Below, piece after piece: positions 55,536-64,000 of a stretch of 64,000 bases of DNA. Each line of letters begins with the position of its first letter. Position 1 is the stretch's first letter. The notes under the pieces are model-generated. The model saw nothing but the letters and a program-made list of their open reading frames with translations, was not told the origin of the DNA and did not search any database. Position numbers and translations under genes: made by a program. This stretch comes from Meconema thalassinum. Lineage: Eukaryota; Arthropoda; Insecta; Orthoptera; Tettigoniidae. The DNA lies in NCBI GenBank assembly GCA_946902985.2, contig OX336397.1, forward strand, positions 185,136,813-185,200,812, given 5' to 3'.

Positions 55536-58490
55536 AAAAGAGAGACGTTCTCAAAATGGCGTTTGGCAAAGTCATAGTGAAATTGATACATGACCGATTT
55601 AGAAAAGTCTAAAATGACTTGACCCAAGTAAATGGGTTTATCCATGGTCACGCTGGTCTTACTCATTTCAATAGTAGCCAAATCCTCATCGATAATTTTG
55701 ATCGATTTTAAATTTGGCTTGGCAATGTACCGTCGGGCACCCCACCGCCCCTCCCAGACATTCACCAATTTAATGTCACGGTATTTGCGAACATTCTCCA
55801 TAGACTTGCCATAGATGCAGTTGTTCATTAATTTAAAAAAATTAATTTCAAACTGCTGTGTTGCCATTTGTCGGTGGTCTGTGTTGAGTCGCATGTATGG
55901 CTCAAGCCATGCTTTTTGAGCAAAAGAAATACCCCTGTGGATTTTCTTCAACACCAAGCCTTGGGCGAGGCATTGCACCAACATTTAGATATGTAGCACA
56001 TACCGATTTTTGTTGTAAAGTGTGCCCATGAGTTTTTCAATTTTTACTTTACTGTCAGGGGGAACCATTTGCTCAAGGCAGAATGGGAAATCGGCATGTT
56101 CATCATACAAGGATGAGGGAAATTAAATATCCACTTCTAGCACATATCCACGGCCTGTTTCTTGGTTAGCCTTGATCACACAAATTCTGACACTTGTTTG
56201 TCTGTCAGCCTAGCAAACCTCCCATAGGGCGAAGGCTGACTCATGGCGTAACCGTACAAATTATTCACGTCATAGTACATTAAGTACGATTCTGGTTTGT
56301 CTGGTGAATAATCAGGCATGTAGACATTGTTCGCTTCGGCATGGCGTTGGTTAAGCGACACAAAGCCGCCAGGAATGCCCTTTTCAAAAAATAGAACCAT
56401 GTCTACGTCAGTGAGTAAATCCAATTCCACTTGAGTGTATTTTAAAGCGGCATCAAATGAGAGTCCAAGACTCGTATAATAGTGAGCCGGGTCGAGACCG
56501 TAAATGTGTTGACACAAGTTACGGAATTTTTCAAACACATCAGTGAGCAGCAATACATCCAGTTTTAGGTAATGCAAAGCATATTCACTTAGCCTCTTCA
56601 TGCCAATCACTCGCCAAACTTGACATGCATGTGCATAGTCTTCATCGGAAACGGTACTGCGTGTTAGTTTCGAGTAAAATTTCTCTTGTGGTGGGAGTTT
56701 TCTTTGCTTTAACACATCCCAGCTGTTGCAGAAATCATACGGGAATATACTTTTCCGAATGCACAATTGAAATTGCTCAGGATCATTAAAATGCATTCTA
56801 GTATTTTTTAATTCCTCCTCATTCAAGCCATTCACAAGGCTGTCTAGCGAGGATGCCATAAACTTAAAGGAATCCAAAAATCGAATGCTTAAGTCGCCCA
56901 ACCTCCATGTCAGGGCTGTAAAACGGTCATGGTTTTGAGGAATAATTGTAAACGAGCCCTTGTTTACATGGCCCAATTCACGAATCAAAAACTGAATGTC
57001 ATAATTCGCCAGATTGTGGAAAAAGACACTGATGAAACGAGGAGCTGGAAAGTTCAAGTTGCATTTACTATGCGCAGCTCCACGAAACTCCCCCGTAAAG
57101 TGCGAGTGATCGCGAACGGTGTCTTCAGCACTGATCAGTGGATTTTCGCAAATATGGCGTGTCGTGGCATGCTCATACTGCTGCTGTTGTTCTGGAGATA
57201 GGCTCATGGGTACTGGGTGGTCCAGTATTTCCTGTACATCATGAGCCTACTTAACAAGTTCATCCAAGAACTATTTGGCACCATCTGGCCCCTCACGGTA
57301 TTTGTAAACGGATTACGTGGGGTCATAGGCACACACCACATTAAATCCTATGGCAAAGGGGTCATGTTTTTGAATTAGTGTGGTTGAGCTCATGGAGGGA
57401 TCTGGTTCACATCCCGCCATGGGTGTAGTGAGAGCTTCAAAATCTGCTTACACCACATAGGGGACAGTGTCACGCTTGTGAATGTCCTTAAACTTTAACA
57501 CAGCCTTGTCCCCTTGTGGCAATATCAATCTCACCGCTTCCTGAGTAACACAATCTACCCTATGACGTTCCAAAATCGTAAGAGTGGTAAAATATTGCAG
57601 ACAACGATAACAAATATATCTTGCACACTTTTTTATAGACATTTGACTGCTTAGCAATCTACTGAAGCTTTTAATCAGGCAATAGTGTTTCACTTTTGCG
57701 TATGACAGATATAAAAGATGAATGTGGTGTCATTTCGGTTCTTTTGTGGCATAAAGAGGACCCGCAATCTCATCACCCTCAAGGCCATACACCATTAACG
57801 AAAAGTCCTGGTTATCTTGTTCAAACCTATGGATCTCGGTTAAGTCCATAGGGAACGACACTCGAGTTAAATTTAAAGTTTGTTTTAATTCATCAAATTT
57901 GCCTTGTACTTTGCTGGTCTGTTAACATAACGATCTTGAGCTGGCTGCAAATACGCAGCCACAGCCCACAGAAAACATTCATCATCAACATTTTCAATAT
58001 TCACCACAGCCTTTTTCAAAGCTATTGCTGGCGGTGTTTTAATATAGCTAGACCCAGCATTCAACGGGTTGAAATGACAAATGTTGATTTGTAAATGATG
58101 AATTTTGTCTAAGGCAAGGCCACTCGGTCCTTGTTGCAGTTTATCAAATTTTGATAGCAAGGCATTCACCACATGGCTTTGATACCACTCGTTCAGATTA
58201 TCGGCTATCAAAAGCTCTTGCATTTTACTGCAAATATAAAATGTCTCTTTATGCTCTACGTCCTTCTTTTTATATATGAAATTGCACACCAGTTCTGTAT
58301 TCACCTTTAAAGCCATATGCATCCTTTGCGCTGTACAAATTTCAATTTTAAAAATTTCAAAACAAGATTCTAAAAATTCTTTGGGAATCAAACTTTTTCT
58401 AACATTCACTACGCGGCCAGAGCACACACGCGATTTGAAACAACTGTTTAGGGGTTCCCAAGTTAACGTATCCGCAGCAGTAAAAGACAT
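55536..58490 (-). pseudogene. polB: PolB N-terminal, exonuclease and polymerase part, broken
   Basis: The minus strand begins MSFTAADTLTWEPLN at 58490. An N-terminal domain with VVNIENVDDECFLWAVAAYL aligns in place with the small element. Then come a finger-like stretch (YICYRCLQYF near 57610), DHSHFTGEFRGAAH near 57090, Exo II HNLANYDIQF near 57015, Exo III YLKLDVLLLTD near 56565, motif A YYDVNNLYGYAMSQ near 56270 and motif B FKLMNNCIYGKSMENV near 55805. Breaks lie near 57790, 57430-57220, 56160 and 55990. Motif C is at 52605-52622 beyond the insertion. It would replicate the linear genome by protein priming. The Cys pairs of the endonuclease VII-like motif are partly lost here. Confidence 0.87.
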
Positions 58491-58499
58491 TATTTTGAA

Positions 58500-59100
58500 A
58501 GAACACTCTCACCTGAGTTTTCAGCCTCAAACACACGCGTTCCTGGTTATCAACAGAGGTCAAGCGTTTTCCAACACTCTAAAAATAAATAAAATAAACC
58601 ACCATAAGTATATCCATTCCATATAGTTTATGCATTTCATAAACAAAACAAAATCAAACAGGTTATATATATTTAAAAAAATATCTCACCTTGACGTGTA
58701 ATGCTTTGCTATATTTCCGTGTCGTGGGCTAGTGTGGAAATGGTTTCCTTTTCTAGATGTCTGTCTTTCTCTTTCTTTAATATATTTCCCACAGACACAC
58801 GACAGGTAGGCTATACACGTTATCTGCAAACAAATAAAGAAATAAAATCATTAATTACCTAATCAATAAATAATTGCATGTATTTATATAGAAATCAATA
58901 AATATATAAATGAATAAATATATACATACCCCACAACAAGGTTAAGTATTTTCCACCAGCACCAAAAGTGTTAAACAAGACCAGGGGTTTCATGCAACGC
59001 AGTGTGTTCAAAGGTAGTCACCTAAGTGAGTGTGGAAATGATAACGACATGTCTTTATATATGTTACCTTGCATGTATAATTTTTTTTTCCCACGCTTTG
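58500..59100. other. Upstream region of PolB
   Basis: AT-rich DNA with TATATA-type words (58660-58690 and 58850-58925). No gene is seen. It is likely to hold the PolB promoter. Confidence 0.4.
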
Positions 59101-59115
59101 AAGATTCTGTTATCA

Positions 59116-59332
59116 GGCACGTGGACAGCTAACGTCCAAGGTGAACACCTGTGGCAGATCAAATTTCACGTCAACTTGCATTTGGTCACGTATGAAGCAA
59201 AACAGGATGTGACTTGTTAACAGTTATCGTGCACGTGGGCAGATAACGTCCAAGGTGAACACCTGTGGCAGATCAAATTTCACATGGACTTGCATTTTGT
59301 CACGTACGAAGCAAGACAGGATGTAACTTGTT
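59116..59332 (+). repeat. Two direct copies of a 114-bp unit
   Basis: GTCCAAGGTGAACACCTGTG occurs at 59131 and 59245 within two nearly identical copies that also share GGCAGATCAAATTTCAC. The associated frames at 59026-59508 are repeat translations. AGGTGAACACCT contains a partial palindrome. Confidence 0.85.
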
Positions 59333-59769
59333 TAGGCTACATGTGGTTTCACACATGTTCACATGCATTTCGCACTCCCCTGCCACCACGATGGTCATAT
59401 TATTTCACCTTCAAGCGTCATTGTCATTTTTCCATTGCATTTGTTGTCAAGTCAGATCAGCGCCTTCCAATAAGCTCAAATGACATTCACCTCCTGCTCG
59501 TCTGCTAGTTTGTTTTCTGTACTCGCTTCGACCAACATAGAACCAAGTTCTCATCAGCGTTTACACGTTAAAGGTAAAATATCAGAAAAACGCACGCTCG
59601 CTCTGTCATACACCGACCCGCAGAAATAGCGATTGTTCTATAAAGCATGGTCTTTGTGGTTAGCGACAGGTTCGTTGACACACACACCCAGCCGTATCGT
59701 CTCTCTCAACCACCACGCTTCATAAACATTATAAACCGGTAAAGAAAACGTTTTTTCAACATGTATGGC

Positions 59770-60735
59770 GTTAGGCCCTTTGTGAATTACATTTTTGGAA
59801 AAAATATCTACCACATTTGAAAGGGGGCGTTAGCCCGAGTCCTAGGACACCTTGTACACGTCTTTAGCGTTATTGGTTCGTGAGATATCGGCAAAAATCA
59901 CAAAAAACACGTGTTTACCCCAAAATCGAGTTTCCAATATTTTTTTTAAAATATAACGGGTGGTCCATAGCAAAGAGGACGTCACCCCGAGTCCTTGGAC
60001 CCGTCGTACACGCCTCTGGCATCATTTGTTCGCGAAATATAGCAAAAAGTCTAAAATCACGGTTTTACACCAGACAATTCTGTTTCCCTCATTCTCAAAA
60101 ACGTTAACCTATTTCTAACATAAAGAGGGTTTCGAGACAAGCCATTTGACACGTCACAGGACCAAATCCGACCATGCATTCGTGAGATATCGGAAAAAGT
60201 CTAAAATCATGGTTTTACCCCCAAAAAACCTCTTTCCCTCATTTTCAAAACTTTAACCTATTAATTACATATATAGGGTTTCGAGACAAGCGATTTGACA
60301 CGTCACACGTCCAAATCCGACCTTGCGTTCGAGAGATATCGGCAAACTTCGTAGGAAAGTAGGCGACTATTTGGCTCTCTCCTCAACACAAAACCCCTTC
60401 TTATCAATCATTTTTTTTCAAAGAGCTCGCCCTCTTACAAAAATCCCAAGTGCGCATGCGTAAAAATCAAAAACAAAAATGTTAATCCATAGCGGCAGCC
60501 AAAAAATCGTATGCGCTATATGAGCAACAACGTTTAAGTTCATTTTAGCAGCGCACCTTACACATGTCGCATTTGAAAAGAGACTTTCACTAAAAAATTA
60601 CAATACACCCCCTAGTAGGGGTAGGTTTTATTTAGGGGTTGAAATGGGTGGTCCATAGCAAAGCCCACGTCATCCCAAGTCCAATCACACCTCATTCGTG
60701 AATCTCCGACCACGGATTCGGGAGTTATCGGCTCC
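59770..60735 (-). repeat. Right terminal repeat region of the large Polinton-type element
   Basis: Four or five degenerate units of 120-140 bp carry GAGATATCGG-type words (near 59882, 60025, 60184, 60330), then a final block at 60520-60735. That final block follows the same order as the right arm of the small element: AACAACGTTTA, CACATGT-GCA-TTGAAAAGAGA, CACCCCCTAGTAGGGGTAGG, TGTCCATAG-type words and GACCA-G-ATTCG before the end. The exact terminus is uncertain; ACTACT at 60787-60792, which would read AGTAGT on the other strand, is a candidate. Confidence 0.6.
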
Positions 60736-60837
60736 CATTGGGAGTAGTTGGGGGGGGGGGGGGAAGGGAAGAACCGCCCTTACTCCACTACTATCGCCCT
60801 CTCAGTCTATCAGTGTGTCGGCCGCCACTGATAACCT

Positions 60838-61087
60838 CGTATTACTCTCCAGTGCCTTCGCTCTTAAGAACTTACCAAGAACAGCTACAAGTGCCCTTGA
60901 AGCGTGTGACAATAGTTATTTTCCTAACTTTTATACCCTTATCAAACTTTTGGCTAATTCGCCTCTTTTTGTAGCTTCCGGTACTGCCGAACGGAGTTTG
61001 AGTTGGTTGAAAACATACTTAAGAAATTCTACTTCTGAAAACAGAATCAACGGTCTAGTATTGTTACAGAGACATTCATCACGATGA
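60838..61087 (+). pseudogene. hAT transposase C-terminal dimerisation domain
   Basis: The frame contains FPNFYTLIKLLANSPLFVAS and ERSLSWLKTYLRNSTSENR, the hAT C-terminal motif (the family pattern is L-I-LA-P---ASAERSFS-LK-IKT-LRN). The rest of the transposase is missing upstream, cut at or near the Polinton end and a G run (60750-60762). Confidence 0.75.
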
Positions 61088-61099
61088 TGAAGTTATAAA

Positions 61100-61285
61100 C
61101 CGATTTGGTAATGCTTCAAGAAACCTTGACTTTGTAATATAGTCTATGTTGTAAATAAAAACAGTCATGTTAATTCTTTCCATGTAAACACTATCAAGTG
61201 AGCAATATGATGGTATTAATAAAAAGTAACATAAAGTATTCTTAGTTATTTTGAATAGGTAGAAAACCGTAGATCACACAGGATA
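61100..61285. other. Noncoding tail after the hAT fragment
   Basis: AT-rich sequence with AATAAA near 61155, probably the hAT 3' noncoding part. No gene is seen. Confidence 0.3.
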
Positions 61286-61289
61286 CCTT

Positions 61290-63020
61290 ATTCTAGAATT
61301 GATGGATGAAAGGCGAAAACACAAGAATATAGGAGATGAAAATGGAAAAGCAGAATACAGACGTCTGAGAAATGAGGTTAACAAGAAGTGCAAGGAAGCG
61401 AAAGAAGAAAGGTTGAAAGAGAAATGTGCAGGTATAGAAAATTGTCTGAAATTAGGAAAAGTAGACACAGCTTATCGAAGATACAGAATACTTTTGGGGA
61501 AAGGAAGACTAAGTGCTGTAATACGGTATTAAGGACACAAATGAAAAGCCTCTAACAGATGGGAAAGAAAAGGTTGAGTGATGGAAAGCTTACATAGAGT
61601 GTTTGTATCAGGGAAAGGAGATTGAGAATCATGTAGTGGAAAGGGAGGAGGAAATTGATGAGGATGCAAAAGGTGATTCAATATTGAGATCAGAATTTGA
61701 CAGAGCATTGCAAAGAAAGTGGGAGCTGACAGATGTGAAGATTACCGTACAATCAGCTTGATTACTCATGTTTCAAAGATCCTGTCAAGAATAATTTACA
61801 AGAGGATTGAAAGCCAGATGGAAACGGAGTTGGGTGAATAACTGTTTGGTTTCAGGAGAAATGTAGGAACAAGGGAAGCTGTACTATGACTTAAGCTGAT
61901 TTTGGAAGGTAGTATACGGAAAGATAGGAGAACGTTCATGTCATTTGTAGACATAGAAAAGGCTTTTGATAACGTTGATTGGACTAAATTGTTTGACATT
62001 TTGAAAACTCTTGGAATAAAGTACAGGGATAGGAGGGAGATGTACAATCTATACAGAAATCAAACAGCAGTCATTCGAGCTGAAGGAGATGAGAGAGAAG
62101 CTGGTATTCAGAAAGGTGTAAGGCAAGGCTGCAACTTATCAGTATCACCCATACTTTTCAATCTTTACATTGAACAAGCAACGAAGGAAATTGTAGAAAA
62201 GTTTAGAGTGGAAGTGAAGATTCAAGGAGGAATAATTTCAACTCTGAGATTTGCGATGACATCGTCATCTTAGCCGTCATGCCTGAGGATTTGAATTAGT
62301 TTTTGAATGGTATGAACTCCGTCTCGAGGAAAGAATCCATGATGAAAATTAATAAATGTAAAACAAAAATATTGGAATGCAGCCGAAATAAATCAGAATT
62401 CTCTATGGACATCAAATTGGCAGGTGAAAACCTAAACGAAGTAGGAGACTTCTGTTACTTAGGATGCAAAATAACCAGTGACGGACGAAGCAAAGAGGAT
62501 ATAAAACGTGGGTTAGCTCAAGCAAGGAAAGCATTTCTACAGAAAATAAATCTGTTGACATTTAGAATTAGGTGTTAGGAAGTCATTTTTGAAGGGCTTT
62601 GTTTGGAGCGTGGCACTCTATGGAAGTGAAATTTGGACTATTGGTGCAGCAGAAAAGAGGAGAATTGAATGGATTGAAATGTGATGTTAGAGGAGAATGA
62701 TGAAGGTCAGATGGGTAGATAGGGTTACAAACGAAGAGGTATTAAGACTAGTGGAAGAGGAAAGATGTATCTGGCGACTGCTAATGAAGATAAGAGATAG
62801 GTTGGTAGGACACATACTGAGACACCCAGGAATAGCAGGGTTAGTTATGGAAGGAAGGTTCGAGGACAAGAACTGTAGGGGTAGGCCAAGGTTAGAATAT
62901 GTTAAACAGATTTCCTCGGACGTATAGTGTGGTAGCTATGTAGAGATGAAACGATTAGCTCAGGACAGGGAGGCATGGAGGGCTGCATAAAACCAGTCAA
63001 AAAACTGAAGACTCAAACAA
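61290..63020 (+). pseudogene. Non-LTR retrotransposon copy, broken
   Basis: A 5' part (YRRLRNEVNKKCKEAKEERL) leads to the reverse transcriptase: MSFVDIEKAFDNVDW near 61940, GIQKGVRQGCNLS near 62100 and LFNLYIEQATKEI near 62155, then LAGENLNEVGDFCYLGCKIT and a C-terminal RLVGHILRHPGI part to about 62925. The expected FADD-type catalytic motif near 62255 is destroyed by a frameshift. Several other frame changes occur and part of the region near 61700 seems deleted. The 3' end is A/C-rich (AACAACACAAAACACC). Confidence 0.85.
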
Positions 63021-63029
63021 CAACACAAA

Positions 63030-63220
63030 ACACCACAACAAATTGATTTTAAAAGTGATGCCAGATAGCCTTAAAACTCATCATTTTGCGCCAAATTATT
63101 CAAATGTTTCAAGGGAGGAACCCTGGACCCCTTTTCTTAGGGGACAGTACCATGCCCCATAACCTCTGGTTGGACACCCCCCCCCCCCCAAATAAAACTA
63201 TACATGCCCCTGCTCCCTTC
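63030..63220. other. Spacer between the two LINE copies
   Basis: The stretch has a C run at 63178-63189 and CAAGGGAGGAACCCTGGACC, a type I associate with the ends of hAT-like elements; it may be the hAT sequence into which the LINE inserted. No gene is seen. Confidence 0.3.
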
Positions 63221-63224
63221 TATA

Positions 63225-64000
63225 ACTAAGTTTGCTATCCCTGGTTGTCTTAGTATGTGACCTACCAACCTATATCTTCTCTTCATTAGCAGTAGCCAGA
63301 ATCATCTCCCCTCTTTCACTCGTCTTGTATTAGGCCTACTTCTTTATTTGTTACCATATCTACCCATCTGATCTTCATCATTCTCCTGTAAAACCACATT
63401 TCAGACGCTTCGATTCTCCTCTTTTCTTCTGTACAAACAGTACAAGTTTTACCTCCATTGAGCACCACGCTCCAAACCAAGGCTTTCAAATATTACTTCC
63501 TATTACCTAAATTTATATTCGATGTAAACAGATTTTTTTCTATGGAAATGCTTTCCTTATCTACTTCTTATATCTTCTTTGCTTCGTCCATCGCCGGTAA
63601 TTTTGCTTCCTGAATAACAGAAGTCACCTACCGTTCTTCCTTTACCTACTCATCTCCCAATTTGACATCCTTATGGGTTTCTGATTTCTTTCCACTGCAT
63701 TCCAAAATGTTTGTTTTACATTTATTAATTTTCATCATGAATTCTTTCCTCGAGAAAGAATCCATACCATTTAAAAACTCATCCAAATCCCCTGGTGTGT
63801 CGGCCAAGATGACGATGTAATCAGCAAATCACTGAGTTGAAATTATGTCTCCTTGAATCTCTGTTCTTACTTTGAAATTTTCTCCAATTTCCTTCATTGC
63901 TTGTTCAATATATAGATTGTAAAGTATGGGAGGTACTTTGCAGCTGTTGGATGTGGGGCAAGGCCTTTTGTAAGTATGTTCCTTGATGTAACAACTTACT
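63225..64000 (-). pseudogene. Second copy of the same LINE, opposite strand, window-truncated
   Basis: On the minus strand the sequence matches the 3' half of the copy at 61290: a MKINKCKTNILEC block near 63720, ILYNLYIEQAMKEIGE near 63900 and RLVGHILRQPGI near 63245. Stops and frame changes make it non-coding. The two copies lie tail to tail. Confidence 0.8.

Larger units (their letters stand above)
52624..55540. mobile_element. 2.9-kb insertion splitting PolB
   Basis: AAAAG occurs at both junctions (52624-52628 and 55536-55540) and the polymerase reads on across the gap, so 52629-55535 is an insertion. Its left part (52629-52965) is single copy; the rest is a two-copy tandem duplication. 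Near the left end AGGTAGATTTCA and at the right end TGAAATCTACCT form an inverted pair, but the left one is 24 bp inside, so a typical transposon end is not assured. The element is non-coding and unknown. It lies within seven bases of the catalytic motif C codons. Confidence 0.7.
45640..60792. mobile_element. Polinton/adintovirus-like element, truncated and broken
   Basis: Tightly packed plus-strand virion genes (45648-51020) face a minus-strand PolB (52135-58490). Core-like protein, adenain-type protease, penton, double-jelly-roll MCP, BIR protein, PLA2-like protein and protein-primed PolB together match animal Polintons and adintoviruses. I found no integrase and no FtsK/HerA packaging ATPase. 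The right end near 60790 resembles the small element's terminus, but no matching left inverted repeat is visible before 45640, so the left side with the missing genes was probably lost. Nearly every gene has at least one break, making this an endogenous fossil. Confidence 0.8.

Noticed and set aside
56929..57201. Plus-strand frame of 90 codons opposite PolB
   Set aside because: Lies opposite the exonuclease region of PolB, whose minus-strand reading has clear family motifs.

Overview
The window is eukaryotic: introns, no bacterial gene layout, low gene density, and almost everything recognisable is a transposon, an integrated virus-like element or an interspersed repeat. Several tRNA-derived SINE types (about 30300, 34240, 43640, 53090, 54260 and 54490) resemble families I associate with polyneopteran insects (crickets, grasshoppers, stick insects, cockroaches and termites). 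With the insect-type Helitron, BEL/Pao and Polinton elements, a large insect genome is the best guess. This is an inference from recalled repeat types, not a database match.

Layout. 1-5876: a degenerate array of about 164-bp units, interrupted by a 3.4-kb insertion with TGTGCCC/GGGCACA ends and an ATAC target duplication, and closed by a Helitron-like CTAG terminus. 5941-7750: direct repeats and AT-rich DNA. 7756-27084: one candidate composite Helitron, with a TC 5' end, long minisatellites, a broken Rep-helicase gene at 21554-26324 and a hairpin plus CTAG 3' end. Within it lies another interspersed repeat, and within that a young BEL/Pao LTR retroelement (11022-19804, 5-bp CAAGG duplication, 2.38-kb LTRs). 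The retroelement keeps gag, zinc knuckles, protease and the integrase tail, but an unrecognised stop-free stretch of about 1.3 kb replaces reverse transcriptase, RNase H and most of integrase. 27085-35058: a 12-finger C2H2 exon, more broken fingers downstream, SINEs and a Tc1/mariner scrap.

35065-42278: a compact Polinton/Maverick-type element with roughly 0.8-kb terminal inverted repeats, AG/CT ends and a 6-bp GATACA target duplication. The only gene recognised is one decayed protein-primed family B DNA polymerase with N-terminal zinc fingers. 45.6-60.8 kb: the remains of a larger Polinton/adintovirus-like element. Its plus strand carries a core-like protein plus adenain-type protease, a penton-like minor capsid protein, a double-jelly-roll major capsid protein running in frame into a BIR (IAP-type) domain, two unknown proteins and a phospholipase A2-like protein. 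A convergent minus-strand PolB is split by a 2.9-kb insertion. No integrase or packaging ATPase was found and the left inverted repeat is missing. The right end of this element is clearly related to the termini of the small element, so the two probably belong to one lineage: a virus-like helper type and a capsid-less derivative.

60.8-64.0 kb: a hAT transposase C-terminus and two tail-to-tail copies of one non-LTR retrotransposon family. Nearly every mobile-element gene carries frameshifts or stops; the BEL gag-protease frame and the zinc-finger exon are the main long intact frames. The material most worth follow-up is the polymerase-only mini-Polinton, its relation to the capsid-bearing neighbour, and the MCP-BIR readthrough.
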